A stretch of 39,311 bases of DNA from Desulfovibrio sp. UCD-KL4C (GCF_006210265.1 NZ_VCNC01000010.1:1-39311); one strand, 5' to 3'; numbered from the stretch's first letter, positions 8,951 through 19,509 are shown. A program made the numbers and translations. The notes: generated by a model from the letters alone, not told the origin.

Positions 8951-9796
8951 TTAATCCCAATCAGGCTCACACTCAGCTCTGAACCCTTCAAATGAAATGA
9001 GATGATTATGCAGATACATCTTATCGTCAGCAGAACCCTGTCCATAAACATCATCACCCACAATAGGGAATCCTGCGGAAGCAAGATGCGCTCTAATCTG
9101 ATGGCGCGCACCCTTTGCTATTCTGACTTTAACCAAGGATACACCGTTTCCTAAGTCGGCCATACGGTCAACGTAGCTCCAGCGGAGTCTGTCAGAACCG
9201 TCGTCCAGCACTTTGGTTACAGTGCGGGAGTCGGTATCAAGTTCTTTTTTAACAACAAGCTCAGAATCAGGATTACCCAGAACTCTGGCGTAATATTCTT
9301 TTTCGACTTTTCCTTCTTCTTCATACTTTTTAAACAACCGAGCCTGTTCATGCCCGAATGCTATCAGCAGTATTCCGGAAGTTGAATAATCCAATCTGTT
9401 AATCAAGATCGGAGTTTTCTCCATAAAAAGTTCTTCAAGACAATCCTGCGCTGAACTTTCCATACTTCCGGCAATTGAAGCGGAATGCATTCCAGCAGGT
9501 TTTAAAACAGCAGCGTAATCGTCAGTTTCTTTGATTATTGTAAGATGGGGCAAAAGATCTTCTGTACTGTCTGCGTCAGTTTTTTCATATAAAACAACTT
9601 CGGCCCCTACAAACATTTTAAGTCCCGGCTTTGCACTACGCCCGTTTACAGTAACCAGACCGTTTTCTACAATTCTTCTGCGCTGACGAAGACCTGTTTC
9701 CGGAAGTAAAACTATCAAAAATTTGTCGAGTCGCAACCCTTCATCATTTTCCGTTGCAACGACTTTTGAACGCTCTTTTAAATTCTTATTATCCAT
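8951..9796 (-). CDS. RluA-family RNA pseudouridine synthase
   Basis: The enzyme isomerises uridine to pseudouridine in RNA; the exact rRNA or tRNA site is not predictable here. From the start I chose (ATG at 9796) it is 281 residues. An S4 RNA-binding domain occupies about 18-72 (LRLDKFLIVLLPETGLRQRRRIVENGLVTVNG), and the catalytic domain follows. The catalytic aspartate is D136 in NRLDYSTSG; the usual family motif begins HRLD, so Asn replaces the His. KVEKEYYARVLG and the HQIRAHLASAGFPIVGDDVYG segment are typical. An in-frame ATG lies at 9868, but 9796 has CAGGAG eight bases upstream and is preferred. Confidence 0.85.
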   Translation of the reverse strand: MDNKNLKERSKVVATENDEGLRLDKFLIVLLPETGLRQRRRIVENGLVTVNGRSAKPGLKMFVGAEVVLYEKTDADSTEDLLPHLTIIKETDDYAAVLKPAGMHSASIAGSMESSAQDCLEELFMEKTPILINRLDYSTSGILLIAFGHEQARLFKKYEEEGKVEKEYYARVLGNPDSELVVKKELDTDSRTVTKVLDDGSDRLRWSYVDRMADLGNGVSLVKVRIAKGARHQIRAHLASAGFPIVGDDVYGQGSADDKMYLHNHLISFEGFRAECEPDWD

Positions 9797-9947
9797 AATG
9801 AATCTCCTGACTTTATATGGTTCTATCTTGCGATAGATCTTTGACGGTGTAATGGAAAAAGCATACAACTTTGATACTCAATCCAACTGTAATTTTATTA
9901 AATTTGCTGTTTCGTAATAATCAAACCAGAATATTCGAGGGCCACAC

Positions 9948-10850
9948 GTGAACTTACGAGGATGCATACTAATACTTACAGCTGCAGTCATGTGGAGCCT
10001 CATCGGGCCAGTTTCTAAATTCCCTCTTGAGCAAGGAATCCCCCCACTGGAAAACGCATTCTGGAGAGCTCTAATCGCATGGATACTTTTCGCTGTCCAT
10101 GCATACCGTATGCGCGCCCTCAAACTAGCTATTAAAGACATCCCCCTTGTAGCCTGCTTCGGGATAGTCGGTGTCACTATTTTTTATGGATCTTATCAGC
10201 TTGCAGTACATGGAGTAGGCGCCGCCCTTGCTTCAGTTCTTCTTTACACGGCTCCGGCATGGGTTGCATTCATGTCATGGCTTTTACTTGGCGAAAAAAT
10301 GGGGCCTGTAAAACTATGCGCCCTTTCCATGACAATTCTCGGTGTTGTCTGCGTATCACTCGGGCCTCAGATTTTCGGAACAGGAAAAGAATTAACCTTC
10401 ACATGGTTCGGACTTTTATGCGGCCTGACATCCGGATTTACATATGCCCTTTATTATATTTTCGGAAAAACACTTTTTTCACGCTATTCAACGCCTACAA
10501 TTTTTCTATACGCCCTTCCGATTGGCGCGGCAGGGTTGCTCCCCTTTTTCGAATTTCACCACAAAACCCCGACTTCATGGATATGTATTATCACACTTGC
10601 AATAGTTTGTACCTACGGCGCATATACGATTTATTACGCAGGTTTAAAATGGCTTGAAGCCACAAACGCATCTGTCATTGCGACAATTGAACCAGTCTCA
10701 GCAGCCCTACTTGCATGGTGGTGGTGGCATGAAAGTTTTGACTGGACAGGGTACCTCGGAAGCCTACTCATTATTTCTGCGGTGCTCCTTATTGTTATGG
10801 AAAATAAAATCACATCCCGCGTACTCAGACCGCAAACTGAGACAATATAA
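9948..10850 (+). CDS. EamA-family (DMT superfamily) transporter
   Basis: The 300-residue protein has about ten hydrophobic helices arranged as two EamA repeats (about 5-135 and 150-290), each with the typical 'W.......P..A.FWR' and 'Y..A......A..A..L....P' patterns; the C-terminal end has 'ATNASVIATIEPVSAALLAWWW'. Drug/metabolite transporters of this group export amino acids, metabolites or drugs; the substrate is not predictable. The start is GTG with GAGGG seven bases upstream. It ends 29 nt before the addA-like gene and may be transcribed with it. Confidence 0.85.
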   Translation: MNLRGCILILTAAVMWSLIGPVSKFPLEQGIPPLENAFWRALIAWILFAVHAYRMRALKLAIKDIPLVACFGIVGVTIFYGSYQLAVHGVGAALASVLLYTAPAWVAFMSWLLLGEKMGPVKLCALSMTILGVVCVSLGPQIFGTGKELTFTWFGLLCGLTSGFTYALYYIFGKTLFSRYSTPTIFLYALPIGAAGLLPFFEFHHKTPTSWICIITLAIVCTYGAYTIYYAGLKWLEATNASVIATIEPVSAALLAWWWWHESFDWTGYLGSLLIISAVLLIVMENKITSRVLRPQTETI

Positions 10851-10879
10851 TTTCAAAATCTTAAAAGGTTCTTAGTAAT

Positions 10880-13800
10880 ATGCTCAAACAGGTAAAAGCT
10901 TCCGCCGGATCCGGTAAAACTTACGAACTTACCGCCCGCTTTTTATCCCTCCTTGCCGGATCGCAAGAAGAAGATTCAATCCCCGTCTGTAAATCATCAC
11001 AAGCTAAAGGATATTGCTGGCCTGAAATAATGGCGGTAACCTTCACCAATAAAGCCGCTGCGGAAATGAAAGAAAGAGTCGTTCGCTCACTTAAAAACAG
11101 AGCACTGAATATAAAAGGTGACGGACTCGGCAGTGACTGGACTCCCAGCGCAGCCAAACGTCAGCTGCTTCCTATTTTACAGCGTTACAACAGATTAAAC
11201 ATCAGAACGATCGATAGTCTACTGAATCTACTGGTGCGCATTTTTGCCCTTGAACTCGGGTTAAGCCCTGAATTTGAATTACTTTTCGACCCTGCTACTC
11301 TTTTTGAACCTAACTTCAATAAATTTTTGACCCAATGCGAAGAAGGTGATGAATACCGTAAAAAATTAATGGATGATGCGGTTAAAAGCCTTGTTATCAA
11401 AGAAAATAAAAAAGGATTCTGGCTGGCGGAACAAATGCGTTTCAGGCTGATAAGAATTCTTGAACACGTTCTGGAATGTCCGGGCGAGCGACTTACCGAT
11501 CAGGAAGAGATAGCAGGGTTGCTTCAAGGATATTTTGATAAATATATGAAAGCTGTTTCCACCATGTCTTCATTAATAAGTAATGAAAGTATTGCGGCCT
11601 CAAGTCACCTGCTTAAATATCTCGCCCACGCGGCAGACCTTGATTTTATGGGGGAACCTAAAGAATCGACAATGGTCACAAAAGACAGCTTTGTGGATTG
11701 CGTGAATAAGAAATCTAAAGATGATATTAGTTCCTTTCACGAAAAAATTTACGATGATCTGAAAAAAGCACACGTTCTTTACCGTGATCAGGCTATGATT
11801 TTGCGCGGAGCATATGCGCTCGCCCCATTTGTCAGAATAGTTGAAGAAATCCGAGACGACATTATTGAATATCAATCACTGCACGGAATGCTGCTCAGTT
11901 CATCACTTCCACGGGTAGCGTCGTATGTTTTACAAAGCGGTGAAGCCTTGCCGGATGCATTCTGCCGCATGGGATCAAGACTTCATCATTTACTCGTTGA
12001 CGAATTTCAGGATACCAGCCTTGAACAATGGCAGGCTATGATTCCACTGGCAGTGGAATGTTTATCCAAAAACGGAAGTTTATTTTATGTTGGAGACGTT
12101 AAGCAGGCAATTTATAGCTGGCGCGGCGGCAGATCTGAACTTTTTGATGAAATAGCTGATGAACCGGAACTTGCCGCACTCTCCAAGTTTACTCCCGGAC
12201 ACCTTGATTACAACTGGCGCAGTCTTGAAAAAGTCATAGAATTCAATAACTCATTCTTCGATGCTCTAGCCGACTACGATGTAGCAACCGATCTGGCAGA
12301 GATTCTTTATCCCAACGGACCGGAAGATCAGCAGACAGAACTTGCTGAAAAAATTGCTTTATCCTTTGAAGGAGCTTCGCAAAAACTTCCACCTAATCAA
12401 CCCCGTTCAGGCGGGTATGTAAAACTGCAAAAATTATTTGCCGAAACTTCATCCGAAATTGAAGCTGAAACAAAACGCAATTTTAATCTTTTAATAGATG
12501 AACTTTGTCCACGCAGAGAGTTCAAGGATATATGCGTCCTTGTTCGTTCTAACGGACATGCCCAGCTTGTCTGTGACTGGCTGGTGGAAAAAGAAATTCC
12601 AGTAATAACCGAAAATAGTCTTCAACTTGATCGACATCCTGTAGTTCGCCAGATTGTCTCTCTGCTAAAATTTCTGGATTACCCGCAGGACGATCTTGCT
12701 TTTCTGGAATTTATTTGCGGTAAGGAAGTGTTTCAGCGCATTTCAGGAATATCAAATGATGAAATTGTAAGCTGGCTTAGTTCACGAGATAAAGGACCAC
12801 TCTACCGCCGTTTTTCTGAAAAATTCCCAGACTTCTGGAATTACCATATTTCGCCGTTCCTGCGTAAATCCGGTCTTATGACCCCTTACGACCTTGCAAG
12901 CGAGATGGTCGCCCGCTTCAAAATTATTGAAAGCAATCCTCAAGATGAACTTTATATTCGCAGATTTTTAGAAGTTGTTCATTTGGCAGAAGAAAAACGC
13001 GGTACATCGCTGGCAGCATTTCTAGACTTCTGGGAACTTTCATCCGCTGAGGAAAAAGTCCCTCTCCCTGAATCCGTCAACGCCGTGCGGATTATGACCA
13101 TCCACAAATCAAAAGGGTTGGAATTTCCAGTTATTGTTGTGCCTTTCCATAACTGGGCAGTGTCAGGATCGGATACAACTTTCACTGACATTGAAGTGGA
13201 CGGCAAAGTAATGCTGACTCCTATGAGTAGTGCTTTAGGGGATACTTACTATGAAAACCGCACACGCATGTTCACTGAACAGCTCAATTTATTATATGTA
13301 GCATGGACCAGAGCCGGAGAAGAATTATACGGATTCCTGCCGTCGGAAAAAGTTAAAAGCATAACTCCCGCACTTTCAGCAATTGAAACTATCCTCGATG
13401 GACGTTTTAATGATCTAGGACTGCTTGAACATGGAACTGCGCCAATAAAGCCGGATCTTTTAATTGATGAACCTTTCCATAAAAATGAACCCGCGCAAGA
13501 AATAACAGAGAATTTAAACAACCCCGACTATTCAGACCTGCAATCACCGGAGCTTATGGCATGGCTTCCAAGGCTTCGAGTCTATCGCCACAATTTAGAA
13601 GAATATTCCTATGATGCAAGAATGCGAGGCGAGCTCGCGCATAAGGCTATGGAAAATCTTATTCTAACAGGTGATGACAGTGCTGATTGTATGCGAAGTA
13701 CCGAAGCTGCCTTTGCACAATTTCCAGCCATTGCGGATGAACGCGATAAAATTATTCCCGAAGTCGCAGCCATGACAAGATGGGCTATCTCCGTTGAAGA

Positions 13801-14062
13801 TGTACGCGCGGCCATTGAAAGCGGAAAACCTGAAGTAGCGATTATGGACAGTAAAGGCGAAACACACCGCGCGGACCTGCTTTTGCTTGAAGAAAACCGC
13901 GTGCTGGTGGTCGAATATAAGACAGGCTCACCTTCTCCTGAGAATGAAAAACAAGTTAAAAGGTACTTAAGATTGCTGAAAGAAATGTACGGGAATAAAA
14001 AAGAATTACGTGGACTCCTTGTCTACCTTGATGGACAGTTCACACGGGAGGTTATGATATGA
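10880..14062 (+). CDS. addA: AddA/RecB-like helicase-nuclease subunit
   Basis: This is a superfamily 1 helicase of 1060 residues that should process double-strand DNA ends for RecA-dependent repair. Motif I is at about 7-14 (ASAGSGKT), Ia at FTNKAAAEMKER, II at LLVDEFQDTSLEQW, III at GDVKQAIYSWRGG, IV at YNWRSL, V at IMTIHKSKGLEFPVIVVP and VI at LLYVAWTRAGEEL. The last 150 residues hold a PD-(D/E)XK nuclease: RGELAHKAME, RADLLLLEE, VVEYKTG and the QVKRY glutamine. The gene overlaps the next by ATGA, which supports a two-subunit AddAB-type enzyme rather than RecBCD. The symbol is assigned by analogy; naming in this lineage varies. Confidence 0.88.
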   Translation: MLKQVKASAGSGKTYELTARFLSLLAGSQEEDSIPVCKSSQAKGYCWPEIMAVTFTNKAAAEMKERVVRSLKNRALNIKGDGLGSDWTPSAAKRQLLPILQRYNRLNIRTIDSLLNLLVRIFALELGLSPEFELLFDPATLFEPNFNKFLTQCEEGDEYRKKLMDDAVKSLVIKENKKGFWLAEQMRFRLIRILEHVLECPGERLTDQEEIAGLLQGYFDKYMKAVSTMSSLISNESIAASSHLLKYLAHAADLDFMGEPKESTMVTKDSFVDCVNKKSKDDISSFHEKIYDDLKKAHVLYRDQAMILRGAYALAPFVRIVEEIRDDIIEYQSLHGMLLSSSLPRVASYVLQSGEALPDAFCRMGSRLHHLLVDEFQDTSLEQWQAMIPLAVECLSKNGSLFYVGDVKQAIYSWRGGRSELFDEIADEPELAALSKFTPGHLDYNWRSLEKVIEFNNSFFDALADYDVATDLAEILYPNGPEDQQTELAEKIALSFEGASQKLPPNQPRSGGYVKLQKLFAETSSEIEAETKRNFNLLIDELCPRREFKDICVLVRSNGHAQLVCDWLVEKEIPVITENSLQLDRHPVVRQIVSLLKFLDYPQDDLAFLEFICGKEVFQRISGISNDEIVSWLSSRDKGPLYRRFSEKFPDFWNYHISPFLRKSGLMTPYDLASEMVARFKIIESNPQDELYIRRFLEVVHLAEEKRGTSLAAFLDFWELSSAEEKVPLPESVNAVRIMTIHKSKGLEFPVIVVPFHNWAVSGSDTTFTDIEVDGKVMLTPMSSALGDTYYENRTRMFTEQLNLLYVAWTRAGEELYGFLPSEKVKSITPALSAIETILDGRFNDLGLLEHGTAPIKPDLLIDEPFHKNEPAQEITENLNNPDYSDLQSPELMAWLPRLRVYRHNLEEYSYDARMRGELAHKAMENLILTGDDSADCMRSTEAAFAQFPAIADERDKIIPEVAAMTRWAISVEDVRAAIESGKPEVAIMDSKGETHRADLLLLEENRVLVVEYKTGSPSPENEKQVKRYLRLLKEMYGNKKELRGLLVYLDGQFTREVMI

Positions 14063-16974
14063 TCACCCGCGCACCTTTCAGCATTATTTCGTGGAAAAAA
14101 GATTTCATCGAAAATTTCAGTTCTCTCTTAATAGATGAATCTGACGGCGATTTGAGTGATACAATTATTATCGTTCCTCATCAGCGACCTGCCAGATATT
14201 TAAAGAAAGCTCTTGCTGCATCTAAAGATTTGCCAAAGCCTTGTATTCTGCCTGAAATTTATTCTTTCTCAGATTTTGTGAGTTCGCTTATGCCGAAACT
14301 TACCGGAGCTTTTCCGCGCAGAATAGGTAAGCTGGATCAAGTAGGTTTACTTTTTCATATAATAGAAGGAGTTCGCGCAGAGTCTACTGGTTTACTATCC
14401 AAACTCCCCGCTGACTTGCAAAAGTTTTTCCCTTGGGGAACGAGGCTTGCCTCTTTACTTGAAGAAATGCTGCGCCAAGATGTTGTGCCGCGCAATCTGT
14501 CCATGCTGCAAGGAGAGGTACTTGATTGGGCGGCCGCTTTGCTCGAAGAAATAGAAATAATTTTTATTAAATATGTAGAAGCACTTGAAAGACGAGGCTG
14601 GTCAACAGGAGGGCTTGAAAGCCGTAACCTGTCACAGAATTTAAATAAGCTTGATGATATTTTAAATAGCAAAAAATTATATCTAGCTGGATTTTACGGA
14701 CTAAGTGGAGTTGAAGATAAATTTTTCCATCACCTCTGGGATAATTTAGGTTTGCGGGTAATCTGGCATAGCGACCCAGCCTTAGCCTTACGTGAAAAAG
14801 GACATTTTGCTATAAAAGAGCACTACAACTGGCTAAATAACTGGCGAGCTGAAGCTGTCTCAGATGACACCGCCGAAGATAGCTGCACCCTGCCGGAGCT
14901 TAAATTTTTTGAAGGTTTCGATCGACACTCGCAACTTTGCGCAATGCGTGAAGAACTTTCAACCGGATCATATGACGGATGCGCAGTTGTTCTGCCGGAT
15001 ACATCATTACTGCTTCCGGTAATGCATCACCTGCCAGAGCACGACATCAATATAAGTATGGGCTATCCGCTTGAACGATCTGCGCTGAACGGTTTGCTGG
15101 AAGCTATTTTAAAACTTCAGGAAAATAAAAACGGTGCGAATTACTACTGGAAAGATCTTTTAGCTTTGATCAGGCATCCATATTTAAAAATGCTTGAAAT
15201 TAACAACGACCAGCCGCTTAGAACTATTTTTCATCAATGGGAAACAGTGCTCAGATCCGGCTCTCCTTATGCCGACCCAAATGAATTTATTCCGGTTTAT
15301 AGCGATGAAAACGGAAACCTTATTGATAATTCTGAGACTACAGAAGAACTTCGGGCGGAAGTTGTGAGCCTTTGCATTGATGGCTTTGCAAAAATCACAA
15401 CATTAGAGGAGCTTGCCGACAGCCTGCAGCATATGGCAGAAATGCTTCGCTTACGCGGCGGAACTTTATGGCAACGCTACCTGCTCGACTCGGAATGTTT
15501 ATTCAGATTGATGAACGAAGTTATTCCTGAACTTCGCGAAAGTTCCATCAGTGAAGAAAATTTCGGTCAGTCTTTATCATTTTCCATATTCAGACAGCTC
15601 CTTTCCTCACAGCGGGTATCCTTTGAACCGGACCCCATCTCCAGCATGCAAGTACTCGGCATGCTCGAAAGTAGATTGCTGAACTTTAAACGCACATTCA
15701 TTCTGGACACGGTAGACGAGAAAATACCGGGCACTGATCCATATGATCCACTTTTGCCGGACCAGTTAAGACATTTACTGGACCTTCCAGATTCACATGA
15801 ACGCGAAAGTGTTGCCAGCTATAACTTTTACAGACTCATTATGGGCAGTGAAGAATCATGCATCTTCTATCAAAGTGGCGTTCAACCGGGCCTGCTTGAT
15901 TCAAAAAGTGTACGCAGTCGCTTTGTAGAACAGCTTCTTTGGAAACTTGAGCAAAAAGAAAGAAAAATAATCACTCCCGGTGACAATTTCCCTCTAAAAG
16001 CAATCAATTTTCCAGTCGGGGCGATACTCAATGTGCCCGCCGCCATTGCAAAAGAGCCCGTTGCCGACAAACTTGAAGACCTACTTAAACATAAAGGCCT
16101 TTCACCTTCGGCTATGGATTGCTATGTCACATGTCCCAAACTTTTCTTTTTCCGCTATCTCTCAAACGTAAGAGAAACCGCCACAGTTGACTTGGACGGT
16201 GATCGCGCCGGATTCGGGGAACTTATCCATTCAGTGTTGAAAGATTTTTTAACACCGCAACTCGGCAATGAAATTTGCGGCAAGGACCTAAACTTCAATG
16301 AATTAAATGAACTTTTTATGATGAGGCTTGAGCGCGATTCACTTTACCTGAATCTGCCCTATGATATTAAAAAATCACTCGAATACGCGGGTAAAAACAG
16401 ACTCACTTTATTTCTTAACAATATTGGACAGACAAAAATAGTTGCCTTAGAAACATGCGCACAGGCTATTCTTAATCTGGATGGTTATAAGGATTACGAT
16501 GTAAAAATACACGGACGCATCGACAGGGTTGATAGCCGTGACGACAGCCGTTATGTCATCGACTATAAAACAGGCCAGTTACACATGCCGCGTAAATCTT
16601 TCTGGGAAAACTCTGAAATATGGACTCCGATACTTGAAGATCAGCAAAGCTTGCAGTACGATTCAACAGAATTTCTTGAAAAAATTAAATCAAGTGCGAA
16701 CAGTCTTCAACTTCCTTTATATTTATTGATGGATCATCACACATCATCAGAAATGCCGCACCAAGCGGCGCTTGTTGAGCTTGTAAAAGATGGTCATGAA
16801 AAGTTCTTATTTGATTCAAAAACAAATGAAGAAGAAAGAATCGATATTATCGGTACCAAAATTCCTGCTCTATCAACATTTCTTATTAAAAATATGATTT
16901 ATGAACCGCAATTTAAAGCAATTCGTTCAGCTCAGTGCAGTTGGTGTTCATACCGTGAAGCATGCGGGGCATGA
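14059..16974 (+). CDS. addB: AddB-like PD-(D/E)XK nuclease with iron-sulfur cysteines
   Basis: The 971-residue partner of the AddA-like helicase. The N-terminal two thirds resemble an inactive helicase: I see no intact Walker A (IIIVPHQRPARYLKK near residue 35). The C-terminal third is a RecB-type nuclease with GFGELIHSVL, GRIDRVD, VIDYKTG and LQLPLYLLM. Cysteines at 688 or 692 and at 960, 963 and 969 (C-x2-C-x5-C at the very end) match the 4Fe-4S cluster that staples the AddB nuclease domain in characterised AddAB enzymes. Start overlaps the addA stop (ATGA), which implies coupled translation and equal subunit amounts. Confidence 0.85.
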   Translation: MITRAPFSIISWKKDFIENFSSLLIDESDGDLSDTIIIVPHQRPARYLKKALAASKDLPKPCILPEIYSFSDFVSSLMPKLTGAFPRRIGKLDQVGLLFHIIEGVRAESTGLLSKLPADLQKFFPWGTRLASLLEEMLRQDVVPRNLSMLQGEVLDWAAALLEEIEIIFIKYVEALERRGWSTGGLESRNLSQNLNKLDDILNSKKLYLAGFYGLSGVEDKFFHHLWDNLGLRVIWHSDPALALREKGHFAIKEHYNWLNNWRAEAVSDDTAEDSCTLPELKFFEGFDRHSQLCAMREELSTGSYDGCAVVLPDTSLLLPVMHHLPEHDINISMGYPLERSALNGLLEAILKLQENKNGANYYWKDLLALIRHPYLKMLEINNDQPLRTIFHQWETVLRSGSPYADPNEFIPVYSDENGNLIDNSETTEELRAEVVSLCIDGFAKITTLEELADSLQHMAEMLRLRGGTLWQRYLLDSECLFRLMNEVIPELRESSISEENFGQSLSFSIFRQLLSSQRVSFEPDPISSMQVLGMLESRLLNFKRTFILDTVDEKIPGTDPYDPLLPDQLRHLLDLPDSHERESVASYNFYRLIMGSEESCIFYQSGVQPGLLDSKSVRSRFVEQLLWKLEQKERKIITPGDNFPLKAINFPVGAILNVPAAIAKEPVADKLEDLLKHKGLSPSAMDCYVTCPKLFFFRYLSNVRETATVDLDGDRAGFGELIHSVLKDFLTPQLGNEICGKDLNFNELNELFMMRLERDSLYLNLPYDIKKSLEYAGKNRLTLFLNNIGQTKIVALETCAQAILNLDGYKDYDVKIHGRIDRVDSRDDSRYVIDYKTGQLHMPRKSFWENSEIWTPILEDQQSLQYDSTEFLEKIKSSANSLQLPLYLLMDHHTSSEMPHQAALVELVKDGHEKFLFDSKTNEEERIDIIGTKIPALSTFLIKNMIYEPQFKAIRSAQCSWCSYREACGA

Positions 16975-16985
16975 GGAATAATTTG

Positions 16986-18176
16986 ATGAAGACTACCGAA
17001 ATAATGATATGCGGAGCTGGCATTGTAGGGTTAACATTAGCACGTGAGCTACTCGCCAGAGGTCATAAAGATATTCTCATTATCGATAAAGAAGCTGAGG
17101 TTGCGAAACACGCTTCCGGTCGTAACAGCGGCGTATTGCATGCAGGAATATATTATGCTCCGGGAAGTTTGCGTGCTCAGTCCTGCCTTTCAGGTAATTT
17201 TAAAATGAAGGCATATTGCAAAGAAAAAGGACTGCCTTTGCTCGAAACAGGAAAGGTTATTGTTGCAAAAAACAAATCAGAAATTTCTACTCTGCATGAG
17301 CTGTATGCCAGAGCCACAGCTAACGGAGCAAAAGTTGAGCTGATAGATGAAGAGAAACTTTCACAGATAGAACCCAATGCAAAAACATGTAAAGAGGCTC
17401 TTTTTTCACACTATACAGCTGTTGTAGACCCGCGCGCAGTAATGAAATCCCTCTACAATGATCTACTGCAAAGTGGTAAAGTAACTTTTATGCTCGGCAC
17501 AAATTTTATCACTGCCAAAAAGAACAACCTAATTGTTACGGACAAAGGTGAAATAAGTTGCGGCCTGTTTATTAACGTCGCCGGAGCATACAGTGATCAA
17601 GTTGCCAGACCTTTTGGCTTCGGCGAAGGCTACCAGCTCATTCCTTTCAAAGGAATTTACAAAAAGCTTAAAAAAAATAAAGCTGATATAATTAAAGGAA
17701 GTATTTATCCTGTCCCCAACATTAAAAATCCTTTTCTAGGCATACACTTTACAAGAAGCGCGACCGGAGATGTTTATCTAGGCCCTACGGCTATCCCTGC
17801 TTTCGGTAGAGAAAATTACGGCATATTAGCAGGACTGGACAGCGAGGCTTTCAGCATTATATTAAGAGATGCGGTCCTATTTATAAAAAATAAAAAATTT
17901 CGTTCTATAGCCTTTGAAGAACCTCGCAAATATTTCTTCAAATGTTTTTTCAACGATGCAAAAGAGTTAGTAAAAGAATTAAGTCCCGAGGATATTGAGA
18001 GTACTCCTAAAGTTGGAATCCGTCCTCAACTTGTAGATATAAAACGTAACGAACTTGTCATGGACTTTCTAATTGAAAGTGACAACAAAAGTGTACACAT
18101 ACTAAACGCTATATCTCCTGCCTTCACAGGCTCTATGTTTTTTGCAGAAATGATCGTTGACAAATACATACAATAA
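16986..18176 (+). CDS. lhgO: L-2-hydroxyglutarate oxidase (LhgO-like FAD enzyme)
   Basis: The family oxidises L-2-hydroxyglutarate to 2-oxoglutarate with FAD, passing electrons to oxygen or the membrane quinone pool. An N-terminal FAD Rossmann motif (GAGIVGLTLARELL) is followed by the signature KHASGRNSGVLHAGIYYAPGSLRAQ, and the C-terminal half has the substrate domain with 'GYQLIPFKGIYKKL' and 'GIHFTRSATGDVYLGPTAIPAFGRENY'. I chose ATG 16986 (396 residues) over ATG 16962 because AGGA lies ten bases upstream and the protein then begins directly before the Rossmann fold; the earlier start overlaps addB. The link to addAB is probably positional only. Confidence 0.85.
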   Translation: MKTTEIMICGAGIVGLTLARELLARGHKDILIIDKEAEVAKHASGRNSGVLHAGIYYAPGSLRAQSCLSGNFKMKAYCKEKGLPLLETGKVIVAKNKSEISTLHELYARATANGAKVELIDEEKLSQIEPNAKTCKEALFSHYTAVVDPRAVMKSLYNDLLQSGKVTFMLGTNFITAKKNNLIVTDKGEISCGLFINVAGAYSDQVARPFGFGEGYQLIPFKGIYKKLKKNKADIIKGSIYPVPNIKNPFLGIHFTRSATGDVYLGPTAIPAFGRENYGILAGLDSEAFSIILRDAVLFIKNKKFRSIAFEEPRKYFFKCFFNDAKELVKELSPEDIESTPKVGIRPQLVDIKRNELVMDFLIESDNKSVHILNAISPAFTGSMFFAEMIVDKYIQ

Positions 18177-18412
18177 CGCATGTTTTAAATTACATACAAA
18201 GACAAATTTATTTCATAGTCTTACATAAATTCTAAAGCAAAAAACACTTGACTTAAACGCTTATACAGGAAAAAACTTTGCTCGCACTATAATCTAGTTA
18301 GAACAGTTCACCTTCATCTTAGAGTTTTTATAACGGCATATAAATACAGATTTTTTTACATAATCTTTAATTGTTAAAGTAGTTTATTAAATACATATAG
18401 GAGAACTTACAA

Positions 18413-19492
18413 ATGAAGCTTCCCCAACTTAAAATAGGCGAGCTAGTTGCCAGAGTACCCATTATCCAAGGTGGAATGGGTGTAGGGATATCTCTTTCAG
18501 GTTTAGCTTCAGCTGTAGCTGAAGAAGGTGGAATAGGCGTTATTGCAGCTGCAATGATCGGCCTTACCAGCTCAAAGCCAAACAAAAGTACACCAGAAGC
18601 CCAAAGCGAAGCTTTAGCTGATGAAATCAGAAAAGCGAAAGCTAAGACTTCCGGCATCGTTGGAGTCAACATCATGGTTGCTCTAAGTGATTTCGCTGCA
18701 CAAGTATCAACCTCCGTCAAAGAAGGTGTTGATATTATTTTTTCAGGTGCAGGTCTTCCGTTAGATCTTCCTAAGTACCTTGTTGACGGTGCTAAGACTA
18801 AATTAGTGCCAATAGTTTCTTCTGGTAGAGCGGCTTCTATCATCTGCAAAAAGTGGATGTCTAAGTTCGACTATGTTCCAGACGCATTTGTCGTTGAAGG
18901 ACCTAAAGCTGGCGGTCATCTTGGATTCCATCGCGATCAGCTTGATGATCCTGATTTTGCGCTAGACTCAATTTTACCTGAAGTTCTTGATGCTGTTAAA
19001 GTGTTTGAAGAAAAAACTGGTAAAACAATCCCGGTTATTGCTGCAGGTGGAGTCTATACCGGAGAAGACATTTGTAAGTACATTAAAATGGGTGCATCAG
19101 GAGTGCAGCTTGGAACGAGATTCGTAACAACTCACGAATGTGATGCAGACGAAAAATTCAAGCAGGCATATATTGATGCTTCTGAAGAGGATATGACCGT
19201 AATTCAAAGCCCTGTTGGGCTACCGGGGAGAGCTCTTAAAAATAAATTCCTCGATGAAGTCACTGACGGTAAAAAAACTCCTTTCAAATGCAGCTTTAAA
19301 TGCCTTAAAACCTGTCAGGTTGAAACAGCTCCATACTGCATTGCTTCCGCACTTATCAACGCACAGCGCGGAAAACTGAAATACGGTTTTGCTTTCGCAG
19401 GCGCAAATGCATACAGAGCTAAAAAAATTATCTCTGTTAAAGAATTAATTGCTGAACTCAGCTCTGAATTTGAAGCAGCGTGCCCAGCTTAA
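18413..19492 (+). CDS. Nitronate monooxygenase-like flavin oxidoreductase
   Basis: A 359-residue FMN-binding TIM-barrel protein of the nitronate monooxygenase / FabK-like family. It has the opening PIIQGGMGVGISLSGLASAVAEEGGIGVIAAAMIG, a central EGPKAGGHLGFH containing the family's active-site histidine, and the phosphate-binding loops VIAAGGVYTGEDICKYIKMGASGVQLGTRF. The C-terminal region is cysteine-rich (CSFKCLKTCQ...YC), as in relatives from anaerobes whose substrate is not established, so detoxification of nitronates is only one possibility. GGAGA lies ten bases before the ATG. It is followed by a strong terminator. Confidence 0.8.
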   Translation: MKLPQLKIGELVARVPIIQGGMGVGISLSGLASAVAEEGGIGVIAAAMIGLTSSKPNKSTPEAQSEALADEIRKAKAKTSGIVGVNIMVALSDFAAQVSTSVKEGVDIIFSGAGLPLDLPKYLVDGAKTKLVPIVSSGRAASIICKKWMSKFDYVPDAFVVEGPKAGGHLGFHRDQLDDPDFALDSILPEVLDAVKVFEEKTGKTIPVIAAGGVYTGEDICKYIKMGASGVQLGTRFVTTHECDADEKFKQAYIDASEEDMTVIQSPVGLPGRALKNKFLDEVTDGKKTPFKCSFKCLKTCQVETAPYCIASALINAQRGKLKYGFAFAGANAYRAKKIISVKELIAELSSEFEAACPA

Positions 19493-19509
19493 GGGGCAAA
19501 TAATAAATC

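Noticed and set aside
18248-18293. Promoter with TTGACT and TATAAT upstream of the flavoprotein gene
   Set aside because: The two boxes are 34 bases apart, and neither has a suitable partner at about 17 bases.
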